In this document: positions 43,967 through 53,376 of the stretch, in pieces
Position numbering within the stretch: the first letter of the stretch is position 1
Layout of the letters: every line of letters starts with the position of its first letter
Origin: Nitrobacteraceae bacterium AZCC 2146
Lineage (GTDB): Bacteria > Pseudomonadota > Alphaproteobacteria > Rhizobiales > Xanthobacteraceae
NCBI GenBank assembly: GCA_036924855.1
Contig: JBAGRP010000001.1
Span: 2,976,001 to 3,040,000, forward strand
DNA length: 64,000 bases
Reading direction: 5' to 3'
The notes under the pieces: generated by a model
Databases searched by the model: none
What the model saw: the letters and a program-made list of their open reading frames with translations, nothing else
What the model was told of the DNA's origin: nothing
Position numbers and translations under genes: made by a program

Positions 43967-44272
43967 GTGCAGGTTCTCGTTCGCGATAATAACGTCGATC
44001 AGGCTCTCAAGGCGCTGAAGAAGAAGATGCAGCGTGAGGGTATTTTCCGCGAGATGAAGCTCCGCGGCCATTACGAAAAGCCCTCTGAGAAGAAGGCCCG
44101 CGAGAAGGCTGAAGCCGTGCGCCGTGCGCGCAAGCTCGCCCGCAAGAAGCTGCAGCGCGAAGGCCTGCTGCCGATGAAGCCGAAGCCGGTTTTCGGCGCC
44201 GGTCCCGGCGCAGAGCGCGGCGGCCGTCCGGGTGCTGCCGGTGCAAGCGCAGGTCCGCGCGGTCCGCGCTGA
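43967..44272 (+). CDS. rpsU: Small ribosomal subunit protein bS21
   Basis: A 101-residue S21 with a GTG start ([20 protein letters not shown]), preceded by GAAGAGGA. The conserved core [41 protein letters not shown] is intact. The C-terminal extension is longer than in enterobacteria and glycine/arginine-rich ([20 protein letters not shown]), as found in Rhizobiales. S21 sits near the anti-Shine-Dalgarno region of 16S rRNA. It is monocistronic with a perfect terminator. Confidence 0.97.
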   Translation: MQVLVRDNNVDQALKALKKKMQREGIFREMKLRGHYEKPSEKKAREKAEAVRRARKLARKKLQREGLLPMKPKPVFGAGPGAERGGRPGAAGASAGPRGPR

Positions 44273-44295
44273 ACCATCTGCACCGTTCTGAATTG

Positions 44296-44329
44296 AATAA
44301 CGCGGGCCCTGGGCCCGCGTTATTTTTTT
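44296..44329 (+). terminator. Intrinsic terminator of rpsU
   Basis: A near-perfect palindrome (AATAACGCGGGCCC / GGGCCCGCGTTATT) with a minimal central loop followed by seven T. It lies 23 bases after the rpsU stop. Confidence 0.93.
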
Positions 44330-44386
44330 GACCGGATGCATTTCGCGGCGTGCCGGGCTACCAATACCCGGCCGCCGCGTGAGATT

Positions 44387-45064
44387 ATGGCATTCATGGC
44401 ATTTCCCGTTCGCGAACACCTCCACCGCATCGGCGCCCGCTCGGTTGCGCTGATCGCGTTGCTTGCCACGGGTCTTTGCAGCGCGGGATGCTCCTTCGAC
44501 CTGTCGTCGCTGACACCGGGCTCCAACAAGGAGCCGTCACCGCAGGTGGCGCCCACGCCGCCCGCCAGCACGACGCCAGCCGACGCCAGCGGCACCAATC
44601 CCAAGGACGCGCAGGTCCACGCCGTACGCGCGCAAACGCTGGCGCAAGCGGGAAAGACCGATGAGGCACTCACCGAGTTCAACACGGCGCTCGATCTCGA
44701 CCCGCATAATGCGAAGGCGTTTTACTACCGCGGGCTGCTCTACCAATCCGAAAAGCAATACGAGCTCGCGATTGCGGATTTCACCTCGGCCAATGGCCTG
44801 ACGCCGCTGCAAGCTGACCCGCTGCTGGGCCGCGCAACCAGCTATCTTGCCATGGGCAAGGCCACGGAAGCTGCAGCCGACCTGGATGAGGCGGTCCAGG
44901 CATGGCCGCAGAACGGATTGCTCTGGGTCACCCGCGGCGCCGCTTACGAGAAGCTCGGCGACAAGGACAAGGCTGCCGATTCCTACAGCCGTGCCATCCT
45001 GCTGCGTCCGAAGGACGAATCCGCCCGCAACGGCTTGGCGCGAGTTGGCGGCAGGGCCGGCTAG
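44387..45064 (+). CDS. TPR lipoprotein
   Basis: From MAFMAFPVREHL the product is 225 residues. A signal region (SVALIALLATGLCSAGC) ends in a lipobox with the acylated Cys after SAG. A proline/threonine-rich linker follows, then TPR repeats (LAQAGKTDEALTEFNTALDLDPHNAKAFYYRG; YELAIADFTSANGLTPLQADPL; ATEAAADLDEAVQAWPQN; DKAADSYSRAILLRPKDESA). It is likely anchored in a membrane and acts in protein-protein contacts at the envelope, for example as a scaffold. Two adjacent ATGs allow a start three codons later. It converges on the next gene. Confidence 0.85.
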   Translation: MAFMAFPVREHLHRIGARSVALIALLATGLCSAGCSFDLSSLTPGSNKEPSPQVAPTPPASTTPADASGTNPKDAQVHAVRAQTLAQAGKTDEALTEFNTALDLDPHNAKAFYYRGLLYQSEKQYELAIADFTSANGLTPLQADPLLGRATSYLAMGKATEAAADLDEAVQAWPQNGLLWVTRGAAYEKLGDKDKAADSYSRAILLRPKDESARNGLARVGGRAG

Positions 45065-45074
45065 CGCGAAGGCG

Positions 45075-45935
45075 TTATCGCTCGAATTGCCGCGGAATGA
45101 CCGAGTGAAACACCGACTTTGCCGCGGACAGCACGTCCTCGGCGACGCTGGGGCGATCTGGCCGCGTCGATCCCGTCGCGTCAGCCTGCAGATCCAGCGG
45201 CGGCGGCGTCGGAATTTCGCCGGGCGGGCGCGGGCGGCGCGGATCGGCGGTTTGCTCCGTCGGTGCGTAAGGCGGGCGCGACGGCGCTGAACCGTAGGTC
45301 TCGATGCTGGGCGTCGATACCATGATTGGCGGCGGCAGCTGCTGCACCTGCTGCGGCGGCGACACGGCTCGCGCAGCATCCTGCACGCGCGGTGCTTCAG
45401 GCACCCTAGGGGCTTCCTGGGGGCGCTGCTGTGGCTCGCTGACACGCAGGCGCTCGATGGCCGCGCGGGCAAGGTCATTGGCGTCGCGGCGCTCTTCGGG
45501 CGTCGGCGGGGTCTCGGTCGGCGCGACACTGGCCGTCGCCACCGGCGGCGTCGCGACAGGCGCAGCAGGCGGCGCTACCTTGGCAACGGCCTTTTCGCGA
45601 ATCGCCGGCTGGTGCCGGCGCGTCTCTGCCGGTGCACTCGCAGTCTCTGATTTTTCGGATTTCTCGATGCTCGCCTTGTCGACTACCGGCTTCTCGCCCT
45701 TGGTTTTGGTCGGAGCCGGATCAGGTACATTGGCCACGTCGGAGGAAGTCTCGGCCGGCTTGGCGCTGGCAGCCTTGCTGTCCGCCTTCGGATCGGGCGT
45801 CGACGCCACAGCCGCGGCCGGCTTGTCGGAGCCGGCCTTCGGGATGATGTAATGATTAACGATATACGCACCGACGATGGTCGCGACCACCGACGGCAGG
45901 ATATCGAGAACGAATTTCGAGACGAATTTGAGCAT
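45075..45935 (-). CDS. Membrane-anchored proline/alanine-rich hypothetical protein
   Basis: A 286-residue protein. One N-terminal helix (FVLDILPSVVATIVGAYIVNHYII) is the only structured segment; the rest is low complexity: Ala/Pro/Lys/Glu blocks, then QQVQQLPPPIMV and PPYAPTEQTADPRRPRPPG. The C-terminal end (SVAEDVLSAAKSVFHSVIPRQFER) may be amphipathic. It is probably an inner-membrane protein with a disordered periplasmic or cytoplasmic tail. No family is recognised. Confidence 0.7.
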   Translation of the reverse strand: MLKFVSKFVLDILPSVVATIVGAYIVNHYIIPKAGSDKPAAAVASTPDPKADSKAASAKPAETSSDVANVPDPAPTKTKGEKPVVDKASIEKSEKSETASAPAETRRHQPAIREKAVAKVAPPAAPVATPPVATASVAPTETPPTPEERRDANDLARAAIERLRVSEPQQRPQEAPRVPEAPRVQDAARAVSPPQQVQQLPPPIMVSTPSIETYGSAPSRPPYAPTEQTADPRRPRPPGEIPTPPPLDLQADATGSTRPDRPSVAEDVLSAAKSVFHSVIPRQFER

Positions 45936-46086
45936 CAGGCCTCTCCCCGCCGGTTGATGCGGGAACTTTGAGGCTGATTAAGGGATCAATCGCGACAGAT
46001 CGGTGGCAATCGCCGATCTGCCGCGATGAATTTTTTGATGAATTGTTTCAAGGCAACTGCAGGCGGGCAGCCCGGAGGCGCATGGC

Positions 46087-46389
46087 TTACGGCTTCTTCA
46101 CCTCGACTTCGAGAAAGACGATTTCCTTGTCGGTTTCGTTGAGCACGTCGTGCTCGACGCCGGCCTTGCGGAAATAGGATTTTCCGGTGGTGATCGGCGC
46201 CTGCGAGCGGGTGCCGTCCGGAGCCACGATGGTCATCACACTCGTCGTGATCGGTACGATCACATAATCCATGCCGTGGGTGTGGTGGCCGGTCGCAGCG
46301 CCAGGCGCGAGGCGCCATTCGGTGACACGGACTTCGGCGGTGTCCTGCTGAACGTCGGACTGGGCAGCGAGCATCACTTCATTCTCCAT
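46087..46389 (-). CDS. Small cupin-domain protein
   Basis: A 100-residue single cupin beginning MENEVMLAAQSDVQQDTAEV. Motif 1 is seen as WRLAPGAATGHHTHGMDYVIVPI (metal-binding His) and motif 2 as GKSYFRKAGVEHDVLNETD. Compact cupins of this size bind a metal or small ligand without being a known enzyme. It is 6 bases from the ChaA gene upstream on the same strand and could be co-transcribed with it. Confidence 0.87.
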   Translation of the reverse strand: MENEVMLAAQSDVQQDTAEVRVTEWRLAPGAATGHHTHGMDYVIVPITTSVMTIVAPDGTRSQAPITTGKSYFRKAGVEHDVLNETDKEIVFLEVEVKKP

Positions 46390-46395
46390 CGGGGA

Positions 46396-47493
46396 TCACG
46401 GTATGAAAACCATGAAGATGAATAGCGCAAAGACCACCACATGGACCAGCCCGAACAGAATGTTTGTGCGCCCGGTGCCGAAGGTCAGCATGCTCAGGAT
46501 GAAAGTCATCACCAGCAGCACCATCTTCTGCGGGCTTAATCCGAGCACCAGTTCCTTGTTCAGCGCATAGGCCGCAACGGCGACTGCGGGAATCGTCAGG
46601 CCGATGGTGGCGAGCGACGAGCCGAGCGCCAGGTTGATGCTCTTTTGCAAATCGTTGCCGCGCGCCGCAGAAATCGCAGCCACGCTTTCCGGCAGCAGGA
46701 TCAGCAGCGCGACCAGGATGCCGGCGAAAGCTTCCGGCGCCCCAAGCAGTTCGACGCCAGCATCCACCACCAGCGAGAACTTCTTCGCCAGCAGCACCAC
46801 CGCCAACAAAGAGACCAGCAGCAAGACCGCGCTGACGGCCAGCATCCGACCGGAAATATGCGCGCCGTTGTCACCATCGCCAGCGCTCTCGGCGACGAAG
46901 TAATCCTGATGCCGGATGGTCTGGGTATAGAGGAACACCGCGTAAAGCACGATAGTGACGACGCTGACAAAAGCGAGCTGTGCTGCCGAAAAGAACGGCC
47001 CCGGCGTCGACAGTGTAAAGTTCGGCAGGATCAGCGTGATGGTCGCCATCACGATCAGCACGCTGAGATAAATATTGGAGCCTGAGACCTGGAAATCCTG
47101 CTCGCGGTAGCGCAGACCGCCCACCAGGATGCAGATGCCGACCAGCCCGTTGCAAACAATCATCACCACTGCGAACACGGTGTCGCGTGCCAGGGTCGGA
47201 ACCGCCTTGTCGCCGAGCATGATCGTGGCGATCAGCGCCACTTCGATGATCGTCACAGCCAGCGTGAGCAGCAGCGTGCCGAACGGCTCGCCGATCTTGT
47301 GCGCGATGACTTCGGCATGATACACGGCGGCGAACACCGTACCGAACAGGATGATGAGCAGGACGACGGCAAAGGCGATGCCAGCCGCCGTCGGGGTAAA
47401 GGAGATACCGGCGACAACAGTCGCTGCGAACAGCGAAACGGCCAGCGCGGGGAAAACCCAGGCTGACCGCGGCATGTCGGAATGTGCACTCAT
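46396..47493 (-). CDS. chaA: Calcium/proton antiporter
   Basis: A 365-residue integral membrane protein with about 11 helices. The two inverted CaCA repeats carry the family acids: TIIEVALIATIMLGD in the first half and LLPESVAAISAARGNDLQKSINLALGSSLATIGLTIPAV in the second. The layout (short N-terminus, central charged loop SAGDGDNGAHISG) matches ChaA Ca2+(Na+)/H+ antiporters. It exports Ca2+ or Na+ using the proton gradient. It is next to the cupin and separated by 25 bases from the transhydrogenase beta gene. Confidence 0.92.
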   Translation of the reverse strand: MSAHSDMPRSAWVFPALAVSLFAATVVAGISFTPTAAGIAFAVVLLIILFGTVFAAVYHAEVIAHKIGEPFGTLLLTLAVTIIEVALIATIMLGDKAVPTLARDTVFAVVMIVCNGLVGICILVGGLRYREQDFQVSGSNIYLSVLIVMATITLILPNFTLSTPGPFFSAAQLAFVSVVTIVLYAVFLYTQTIRHQDYFVAESAGDGDNGAHISGRMLAVSAVLLLVSLLAVVLLAKKFSLVVDAGVELLGAPEAFAGILVALLILLPESVAAISAARGNDLQKSINLALGSSLATIGLTIPAVAVAAYALNKELVLGLSPQKMVLLVMTFILSMLTFGTGRTNILFGLVHVVVFALFIFMVFIP

Positions 47494-47518
47494 AAAACGG
47501 TCCCCGAAAATGGGGACG

Positions 47519-48919
47519 TCACATCCCCTTGACGATGTTCTCGGTCATCTTCTTGGCGTCACCGAGCAGCATCATAGTATTGTCGCGGTAGAACAAAGGA
47601 TTGTCGATGCCGGCATAGCCTGATGCCAGCGAACGCTTGATGAACATCACGGTGCCGGCCTTCCAGACCTGCAGCACCGGCATGCCGTAGATCGGCGAGG
47701 TCTTGTCGTCCTCCGCCGCCGGATTGGTGACGTCGTTGGCGCCGATCACGAAGGCGACGTCGGCCTGGGCGAATTCCGAGTTGATGTCCTCGAGTTCAAA
47801 CACCTCGTCATAGGGCACGTTGGCTTCGGCGAGCAGCACGTTCATGTGACCGGGCATGCGGCCTGCCACCGGGTGGATCGCGTATTTGACCTCGACGCCT
47901 TCCTTCTTGAGCTGGTCGGCCATCTCGCGCAGCGCGTGCTGCGCCTGCGCCACCGCCATGCCGTAGCCGGGCACGATGATGACCTTCTGCGCGTTCTTCA
48001 TGATGAAGGCCGCATCGTCAGCCGAACCGAGCTTGACCGGGCGCACTTCGCCACCGGCGCCTGCACCGGCCGTCGCGGTCTCGCCGCCGAAACCACCAAG
48101 AATCACCGAGATGAAGGAGCGGTTCATGGCGTGACACATGATGTAGGACAGGATCGCGCCTGACGATCCGACCAACGCGCCAGTGATGATCAGCGCGGAG
48201 TTGCCGAGCGTAAAGCCGATGCCGGCCGCGGCCCAGCCGGAATAGGAGTTCAGCATCGAGATCACGACCGGCATGTCGGCGCCGCCGATCGGGATGATCA
48301 GGAGCGCGCCGAGCACCAGCGCGATGATGGTGATGAGCCAGAAGTCGAGCGCGCTGCCCGACATCACCAGGCCGACGATGAACACCACCAGCGCAATCGC
48401 CAGTGCGATGTTGATGAGGTGGCGCGCCGGCAGGATGATCGGGGCGCCGCTCATGCGGCCCGACAGTTTCAGGAACGCAATCACCGAGCCGGTGAAGGTC
48501 AGCGCGCCGATGGCGACGCCGAGCGACATTTCCACGAGGCTCGCGCCATGGATATTGCCGGGGGTGCCGATGTCGAAAGCTTCGGGTGCGTAGAACGCGC
48601 CAGCGGCGACCAGCACCGCAGCCATGCCGACCAGCGAGTGGAAGGCCGCGACCAGTTCGGGCATCGAGGTCATCGGCACGCGACGGGCGATCACCGCACC
48701 GATGCCGCCGCCGATAGCGACGCCGAGGATCACCAGCACCCAGCCGATGCCATCGGCCGGCGGATGCGCGGCCAGCGTAGTGGCGACCGCGATGGCCATG
48801 CCGGCCATGCCGAGGAAATTGCCCCGGCGGCTGCTGGCCGGGCTGGAGAGCCCGCGCAGCGACAGAATGAACAGGACGCCTGCAACGAGATACAGGACTG
48901 CAGCGAGATTGGCGTTCAT
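47519..48919 (-). CDS. pntB: NAD(P) transhydrogenase subunit beta
   Basis: A 466-residue protein from MNANLAAVLYLVAGVLFILSLRGLSSP. The membrane domain (GLVGMAAVLVAAG, GALTFTGSVIAFLKLSG) is followed by the NADP-binding domain III: VIIVPGYGMAVAQAQHALREM (GxGxxA/V), AIHPVAGRMPGHMNVLLAEA, and DVAFVIGANDVTNPAAEDDKTSPIYGMPVLQVWKA. It binds NADP and couples hydride transfer from NADH to proton entry, producing NADPH. It is the last gene of the pnt group before ChaA. Confidence 0.96.
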   Translation of the reverse strand: MNANLAAVLYLVAGVLFILSLRGLSSPASSRRGNFLGMAGMAIAVATTLAAHPPADGIGWVLVILGVAIGGGIGAVIARRVPMTSMPELVAAFHSLVGMAAVLVAAGAFYAPEAFDIGTPGNIHGASLVEMSLGVAIGALTFTGSVIAFLKLSGRMSGAPIILPARHLINIALAIALVVFIVGLVMSGSALDFWLITIIALVLGALLIIPIGGADMPVVISMLNSYSGWAAAGIGFTLGNSALIITGALVGSSGAILSYIMCHAMNRSFISVILGGFGGETATAGAGAGGEVRPVKLGSADDAAFIMKNAQKVIIVPGYGMAVAQAQHALREMADQLKKEGVEVKYAIHPVAGRMPGHMNVLLAEANVPYDEVFELEDINSEFAQADVAFVIGANDVTNPAAEDDKTSPIYGMPVLQVWKAGTVMFIKRSLASGYAGIDNPLFYRDNTMMLLGDAKKMTENIVKGM

Positions 48920-48929
48920 CGGGCTGCCC

Positions 48930-49247
48930 TTACTTCTTTTTCTTCTGGTACATCGCCAGCATGCGCTGCGTGACCAGGAAGCCGCCAAAAATATTCACGG
49001 ATGCGAAAATCAGCGCGATGAAGCCGAAGCCGCGCGCCCAGACGCCACCGCTACCGACCATCGCGACGCCGACTGCGAGCAGCGCGCCGACCACGATCAC
49101 CGAAGAGATCGCGTTGGTCACAGACATCAGCGGCGTATGCAGCGCGGGGGTCACCGACCACACCACGAAATAGCCGACGAACACGGCGAGTACGAAAATC
49201 GAGAGCCGAAACACGAACGGATCGACGGCCTGTGCGATATGATCCAT
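48930..49247 (-). CDS. pntAB: NAD(P) transhydrogenase subunit alpha part 2
   Basis: A 105-residue membrane protein from [30 protein letters not shown]. It has about four helices with [26 protein letters not shown], the transmembrane signature of the alpha subunit C-terminal domain. In alphaproteobacteria and Rhodospirillum, alpha is split in two, as here. It lies between pntAA and pntB with short gaps of about 10 bases. Confidence 0.95.
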   Translation of the reverse strand: MDHIAQAVDPFVFRLSIFVLAVFVGYFVVWSVTPALHTPLMSVTNAISSVIVVGALLAVGVAMVGSGGVWARGFGFIALIFASVNIFGGFLVTQRMLAMYQKKKK

Positions 49248-49258
49248 GGCGGCGCTCC

Positions 49259-50389
49259 TTAAGCGGTCTTTGGCTGGAAATTCGGATGGATGACGGCGCC
49301 GTCCTTGGTCAAAGCAGTGGCCTTAACCAGTTCGTCGTCCCAGTTCACCGCGAGCGCCTTGGTGGTCTTGTCGACCAGCGTCTCGATGAAGGAGAACAGG
49401 TTGCGCGCATACAGGCTCGAGGCCGAGGCGGCGACGCGGCCGGCGACATTGGTGTAGCCGACGATCTTGATGCCGCCGACATCGGCGACCTCGCCGGCCT
49501 TGGCACCTTCGATATTGCCGCCGCGCTCGACGGCCAGATCGACCAGCACCGAACCGGGCTTCATCGACGCCACCATTTCAGCGGTGACGAGGCGCGGCGC
49601 AGGCCGGCCCGGGATCAGCGCCGTGGTGATGATGATGTCCTGCTTCTTGATGTGCTCGGCGGTGAGCGCGGCCTGCTTGGCCTGATACTCTTTCGACATT
49701 TCCTTGGCGTAACCGCCGGCGGTCTGCGCATTCTTGAACTCGTCATCCTCGACCGCCAGGAACTTGGCGCCGAGGCTTTCGACCTGCTCCTTGGTGGCGG
49801 GACGCACGTCGGTGGCGGTGACCACGGCGCCGAGACGGCGCGCGGTGGCGATCGCCTGCAGGCCGGCGACGCCGACGCCCATCACGAACACCTTCGCGGC
49901 AGGAATCGTGCCCGCCGCGGTCATCATCATCGGGAAGGCGCGGCCAAAGGATTCGGCGGCCTCGATCACGGCGCGGTAGCCGGCCAGGTTGGCCTGGCTC
50001 GACAGCACGTCCATGACCTGGGCGCGGGTGATGCGCGGCATCAGTTCCATCGCGAAGGCGGAGACGCCGGCATCGGCCATTGCCTTCAGCGCGGCGTCGT
50101 TGCCGTAGGGATCCATGATCGCGATCACCAGCGCACCGCGCTTGTAGTTGACAAGCTCAGAGGCTTCGGGACGCTTCACCTTGATGACAATGTCGGCATC
50201 CTTCACCGCATCGGCGCTAATGGTGGCGCCGACCGCGGTGAATTCCGAGTCCGGCAGGCCGGACTTGATGCCGGCGCCCGGCTCGATGGCGATCTCGACG
50301 CCCAACGCCTTGAACTTCTTCACCGTGTCGGGCGAGATCGCCACGCGCGGCTCGGACGGATCGATTTCCTTGGCAACGGCAATCTTCAT
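49259..50389 (-). CDS. pntAA: NAD(P) transhydrogenase subunit alpha part 1
   Basis: A 376-residue soluble NAD-binding subunit from [26 protein letters not shown]; upstream codons are not a credible start. [25 protein letters not shown] ending [21 protein letters not shown], and [30 protein letters not shown] show the alanine-dehydrogenase-like fold. It carries the NAD(H) site of the enzyme. A COX-IV-like gene precedes it by 78 bases. Confidence 0.96.
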   Translation of the reverse strand: MKIAVAKEIDPSEPRVAISPDTVKKFKALGVEIAIEPGAGIKSGLPDSEFTAVGATISADAVKDADIVIKVKRPEASELVNYKRGALVIAIMDPYGNDAALKAMADAGVSAFAMELMPRITRAQVMDVLSSQANLAGYRAVIEAAESFGRAFPMMMTAAGTIPAAKVFVMGVGVAGLQAIATARRLGAVVTATDVRPATKEQVESLGAKFLAVEDDEFKNAQTAGGYAKEMSKEYQAKQAALTAEHIKKQDIIITTALIPGRPAPRLVTAEMVASMKPGSVLVDLAVERGGNIEGAKAGEVADVGGIKIVGYTNVAGRVAASASSLYARNLFSFIETLVDKTTKALAVNWDDELVKATALTKDGAVIHPNFQPKTA

Positions 50390-50467
50390 AGGGCCTCCGG
50401 CGGCGCATGGCACGCGCGTGAGCAAATCAGTCTAATGGCACCCAACAGCGGCGCTATCAGCGATGGA

Positions 50468-50620
50468 TCAGGTGAGGAAAATGCCCATCAGGGCGACGAT
50501 GGCGATGACGCCAATGGTGCCGTACTTCACCAGCAGGATGAACCCTTCATAGGTCTGCTCATGGGCCGGGTAATCATTACCGTCCGCGGTGGTGTAGGCG
50601 ATTTCGTTGTGATCTGACAT
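50468..50620 (-). CDS. aa3-type cytochrome c oxidase subunit IV
   Basis: A 50-residue single-helix protein from MSDHNEIAYTTADGNDYPAHEQTYEGF. HEQTYEGFILLVKYGTIGVIAIVALMGIFL is the pattern of the bacterial aa3 oxidase subunit IV (Pfam COX4_pro_2). Its major oxidase genes are not in this window. It lies just upstream of pntAA and could be co-transcribed, a layout common in this family. Confidence 0.87.
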   Translation of the reverse strand: MSDHNEIAYTTADGNDYPAHEQTYEGFILLVKYGTIGVIAIVALMGIFLT

Positions 50621-50728
50621 CGGGTGTCTCCAACCTGAGTGCGCGAGTTGCCACGGAATTAGCGCAATCGGTGGGGGAGAGCAACGGCGGTAAGGGACAC
50701 CGCGCATCTTTGCTCATGCCGCAGTGCA

Positions 50729-51112
50729 TCAAGCCGGCCAGTTATCCCTGATCCAGCGCGTCAGGCTCTCCTCGCTGACTTCACCGGCGGCGAGGGAGAT
50801 GATGATGGAGGCAGCTTCGGCCTCGGGCACGTCGAAGTCGATGCCATTCACGCCGAGGAAGGTGTAGAGCGCCAGGAGCGCGGTGCGCTTGTTGCCATCG
50901 ATAAAGGGATGGTTGCGGGCGATGCCGAAAGCATAGGCGGCGGCGAGTTCGGCCAATTCGCCCTTCTCGTAGGTCCATTTGTTGCGCGCCCGATCGAGCG
51001 CCGACTCGAGCATCCCCTCGTCGCGCAATCCGCTTGCCCCGCCGTGGATCGTCAGTTGCTCATCGTGAATGGCAACGATCATCTGGCGGCTTAGCCAGAA
51101 CGGCTCGCTCAT
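50729..51112 (-). CDS. doc: Doc-type toxin (Fic/death-on-curing family)
   Basis: A 127-residue protein with the Doc active-site motif HPFIDGNKRTALLALYTFL and the N-terminal LSRQMIVAIHDEQLTIHGGASGLRDEGMLESALDRARN typical of chromosomal Doc proteins. Doc phosphorylates EF-Tu and stops translation until neutralised. The start overlaps the antitoxin stop by four bases (ATGA), giving coupled expression. Antitoxin first, toxin second is the standard order. Confidence 0.92.
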   Translation of the reverse strand: MSEPFWLSRQMIVAIHDEQLTIHGGASGLRDEGMLESALDRARNKWTYEKGELAELAAAYAFGIARNHPFIDGNKRTALLALYTFLGVNGIDFDVPEAEAASIIISLAAGEVSEESLTRWIRDNWPA

Positions 51113-51381
51113 TTGGCCAGTTCAGCCAATGCATTGTGATAGCGCTTCATGCCACGCCGGGCGATTTCCATCGCCTTTTCGAAGTCTGGGTCATACGGCG
51201 TGAACCGAATGCCGCCATCGGGCGTCAGCGTCGCGTAAAGCTCGTCACCGACGCTGAGGTTCAGCCGAGCCATGACTTCCTTGGGCAGAATAAAGCCCGA
51301 AGAATTGCCAATCTTCTTGATCTCGACCGTCGCGATCACCTGACTACGTTGGTCCGGAATAATTTTCGTGTGGTCGTTCAT
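51109..51381 (-). CDS. AbrB/MazE-type antitoxin
   Basis: A 90-residue protein from MNDHTKIIPDQRSQ, with GGAGG seven bases ahead. The core TVEIKKIGNSSGFILPKEVMARLNLSVGDELYATLTPDGGIRF is the SpoVT/AbrB swapped-hairpin DNA-binding domain of MazE-type antitoxins. The C-terminal tail (YDPDFEKAMEIARRGMKRYHNALAEL) is the usual toxin-binding segment. It should repress its own promoter at the inverted repeat just upstream and neutralise Doc. Confidence 0.9.
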   Translation of the reverse strand: MNDHTKIIPDQRSQVIATVEIKKIGNSSGFILPKEVMARLNLSVGDELYATLTPDGGIRFTPYDPDFEKAMEIARRGMKRYHNALAELAK

Positions 51382-51393
51382 AGCTGAACCTCC

Positions 51394-51412
51394 GTTATAC
51401 GTTGAGTATAAC
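51394..51412. promoter_or_regulatory. Operator palindrome of the toxin-antitoxin operon
   Basis: GTTATAC-gttga-GTATAAC is a perfect 7-bp inverted repeat with a five-base centre, 13 bases upstream of the antitoxin start. It contains TATAAC-like -10 material on both strands. Autoregulation by the AbrB-type antitoxin is the natural reading. Confidence 0.8.
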
Positions 51413-51455
51413 AGAAAGCCCGCAATGTTCAACACTTGTAATACGGGATTTCAGC

Positions 51456-53351
51456 CTACCCCATCGCCTCCAGCTCATCGATCATCCCCGCAATCACAGA
51501 TAGCCCGCCGTCCCAGAAGGTCGGGTCTTTGGCGTCGAGGCCGAACGGCTTCAGCAGCTCGGAATAGTGCTTGGTGCCGCCGGCGGCGAGCATGGCCAGA
51601 TAGCGTTCGGCAAAGCCTTCCTGGGCATTTTCGTAGACCGCGTAGAGCGAGTTCACCAGGCAGTCACCGAAGGCATAGGCATAGACGTAGAACGGCGAAT
51701 GGATGAAGTGCGGGATGTACATCCAGAAGTTCTCGTAACCCGGCTTGATATCGATCGCCGGGCCGAGGCTCTCGCGCTGAACGCTGAGCCAGATCTCGCC
51801 GATCCGCTCGGCGGTCAGCTCGCCGTTGCGGCGCTCGGTGTGGATCGCGCGCTCGAAGGAATAGAACGCGATCTGCCGCACCACCGTGTTGATCATGTCC
51901 TCGACCTTGCCGGCCAATAGCGCCTGGCGCTGCCTGGCGTTCTTGGTCTGGGACAATAGCCGCTTGAAGGTCAGCATCTCGCCGAACACGCTGGCGGTCT
52001 CAGCCAAGGTCAAAGGCGTCGGCGCCATCAGCGCGCCGTTCTTCGCAGCGAGCACCTGGTGCACACCGTGGCCGAGTTCGTGGGCCAGCGTCATCACGTC
52101 GCGCGGCTTGCCCTGGTAATTCATCAGCACATAGGGATGTGCCGACGGCGTGGTCGGATGCGAGAACGCGCCGGGCGCCTTGCCCGGCCGCACTGAGGCG
52201 TCGATCCAGCGATCGTCGAAGAAACGTTTGGCGATGTCGGCCATCTCCGGCGAGAACGCGCTGTAGGCGGTCAGCACCATGCTTTTCGCGTCCGGCCAGC
52301 CGATACTGCCGGTGGCCGCGAACGGCAGCGGCGCGTTGCGGTCCCAATGCGCCAGCTTCTTCTTGTTGAACCAGCGTGCCTTCAACGCGTAGTAGCGATG
52401 CGACAGCCGCGGATAGGCCGCGCGGACCGAACTCACCAGCGCATCGACGACTTCGCGCTCGACCCGGTTGGCGAGATGCCGGGAATCCGCGACGTCCTTG
52501 AAGCCGCGCCAGCGATCGGAGATTTCCTTGTCCTTGGCGAGCGTATTGGTGACCAGCGCGAAGGTGCGCTCATTGGCCTTGAAGGTTTTCGCCAGCGCCT
52601 GCCCGGCCGCCTTGCGCTTCGCCGGCGCGCGGTCCTGCAGCATGGTCAGCGTCGGCTCGATCGCCAGTTCCTTGCCGCCGACCTTGAAACGCAGGCTGGA
52701 GATGGTCTGGTCGAACAATCGGTTGAAGGCGCCATAGCCGGTCTGGGATTTCTCGTGGAACAGCTGCTCGACGCGGTCTTCCAGCTGGTACGGCTTGTCC
52801 TTGCGGCTGTCCTCGATCCACGGCCGGTAATGGCCGAGCTCAGGTGTCTGCATCGCCTGCTCGATCACCGCGTCATCGACGCGGTTCAGCTCGAGCCCGA
52901 AGAACAGCAGATGTACCGACGCCGCGGTGATCCGCTCTGAAACGTCGCCGTAGAATTTCGAAATCGCGGGATCGACGCTGTCGCCGGCGTGGATCAGGCC
53001 GGCATAGGAGCCGAGCCGTCCGGCCAGATCGTCGATCGCCTCATAGCGCTTCACAGCGCCAGCGAGCCAGGCGCCGCCGCCGGGTTTTGCGGTCTCTTCA
53101 GCAAGCTTTCCCTTGTAGTCAGCTTCAAACGTCGCGCAATCCGCATCGATCTTGTCGAGGTCGCGGGCGACCTCCGGGGCGTCGATCGCCGAATACAGAT
53201 CTCCCAAATTCCATTCCGGCAGCTTGGCCGGTTGCGACTTGCCCGATGACTTGCCGGACGATTTGCGCGCCGTCTTGCCGGCGGCTGCAGCCTTGCTCGA
53301 AATCGGCTTGCGGGAGGATTTTGTCGTCCGGGAGGTCGCAGATTTCGTCAT
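51456..53351 (-). CDS. pepF: M3 family oligoendopeptidase F
   Basis: A 631-residue zinc peptidase from MTKSATSRTTK. The basic, Ser/Lys/Ala-rich first 50 residues may be an unstructured tail. The catalytic site HELGHGVHQVLA (HExxH-type) lies in YVLMNYQGKPRDVMTLAHELGHG, with the third ligand Glu in LAETASVFGEML. WNLGDLYSAIDAPEV and IPHFIHSPFYVYAYAFG are family segments. It degrades peptides of about 6-13 residues in the cytoplasm. The C-terminus ends VIAGMIDELEAMG. Confidence 0.95.
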   Translation of the reverse strand: MTKSATSRTTKSSRKPISSKAAAAGKTARKSSGKSSGKSQPAKLPEWNLGDLYSAIDAPEVARDLDKIDADCATFEADYKGKLAEETAKPGGGAWLAGAVKRYEAIDDLAGRLGSYAGLIHAGDSVDPAISKFYGDVSERITAASVHLLFFGLELNRVDDAVIEQAMQTPELGHYRPWIEDSRKDKPYQLEDRVEQLFHEKSQTGYGAFNRLFDQTISSLRFKVGGKELAIEPTLTMLQDRAPAKRKAAGQALAKTFKANERTFALVTNTLAKDKEISDRWRGFKDVADSRHLANRVEREVVDALVSSVRAAYPRLSHRYYALKARWFNKKKLAHWDRNAPLPFAATGSIGWPDAKSMVLTAYSAFSPEMADIAKRFFDDRWIDASVRPGKAPGAFSHPTTPSAHPYVLMNYQGKPRDVMTLAHELGHGVHQVLAAKNGALMAPTPLTLAETASVFGEMLTFKRLLSQTKNARQRQALLAGKVEDMINTVVRQIAFYSFERAIHTERRNGELTAERIGEIWLSVQRESLGPAIDIKPGYENFWMYIPHFIHSPFYVYAYAFGDCLVNSLYAVYENAQEGFAERYLAMLAAGGTKHYSELLKPFGLDAKDPTFWDGGLSVIAGMIDELEAMG

Positions 53352-53376
53352 GAGCACTTTCAAATTGGCGCAGCGA

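Noticed and set aside
43804..43989. 61-codon frame overlapping the rpsU start
   Set aside because: Overlaps the well-supported GTG start of rpsU and has no site or domain.
49232..50617. Long plus-strand frame over pntAA
   Set aside because: Antisense to the transhydrogenase alpha subunit, with glycine/aspartate/histidine-rich shadow composition.
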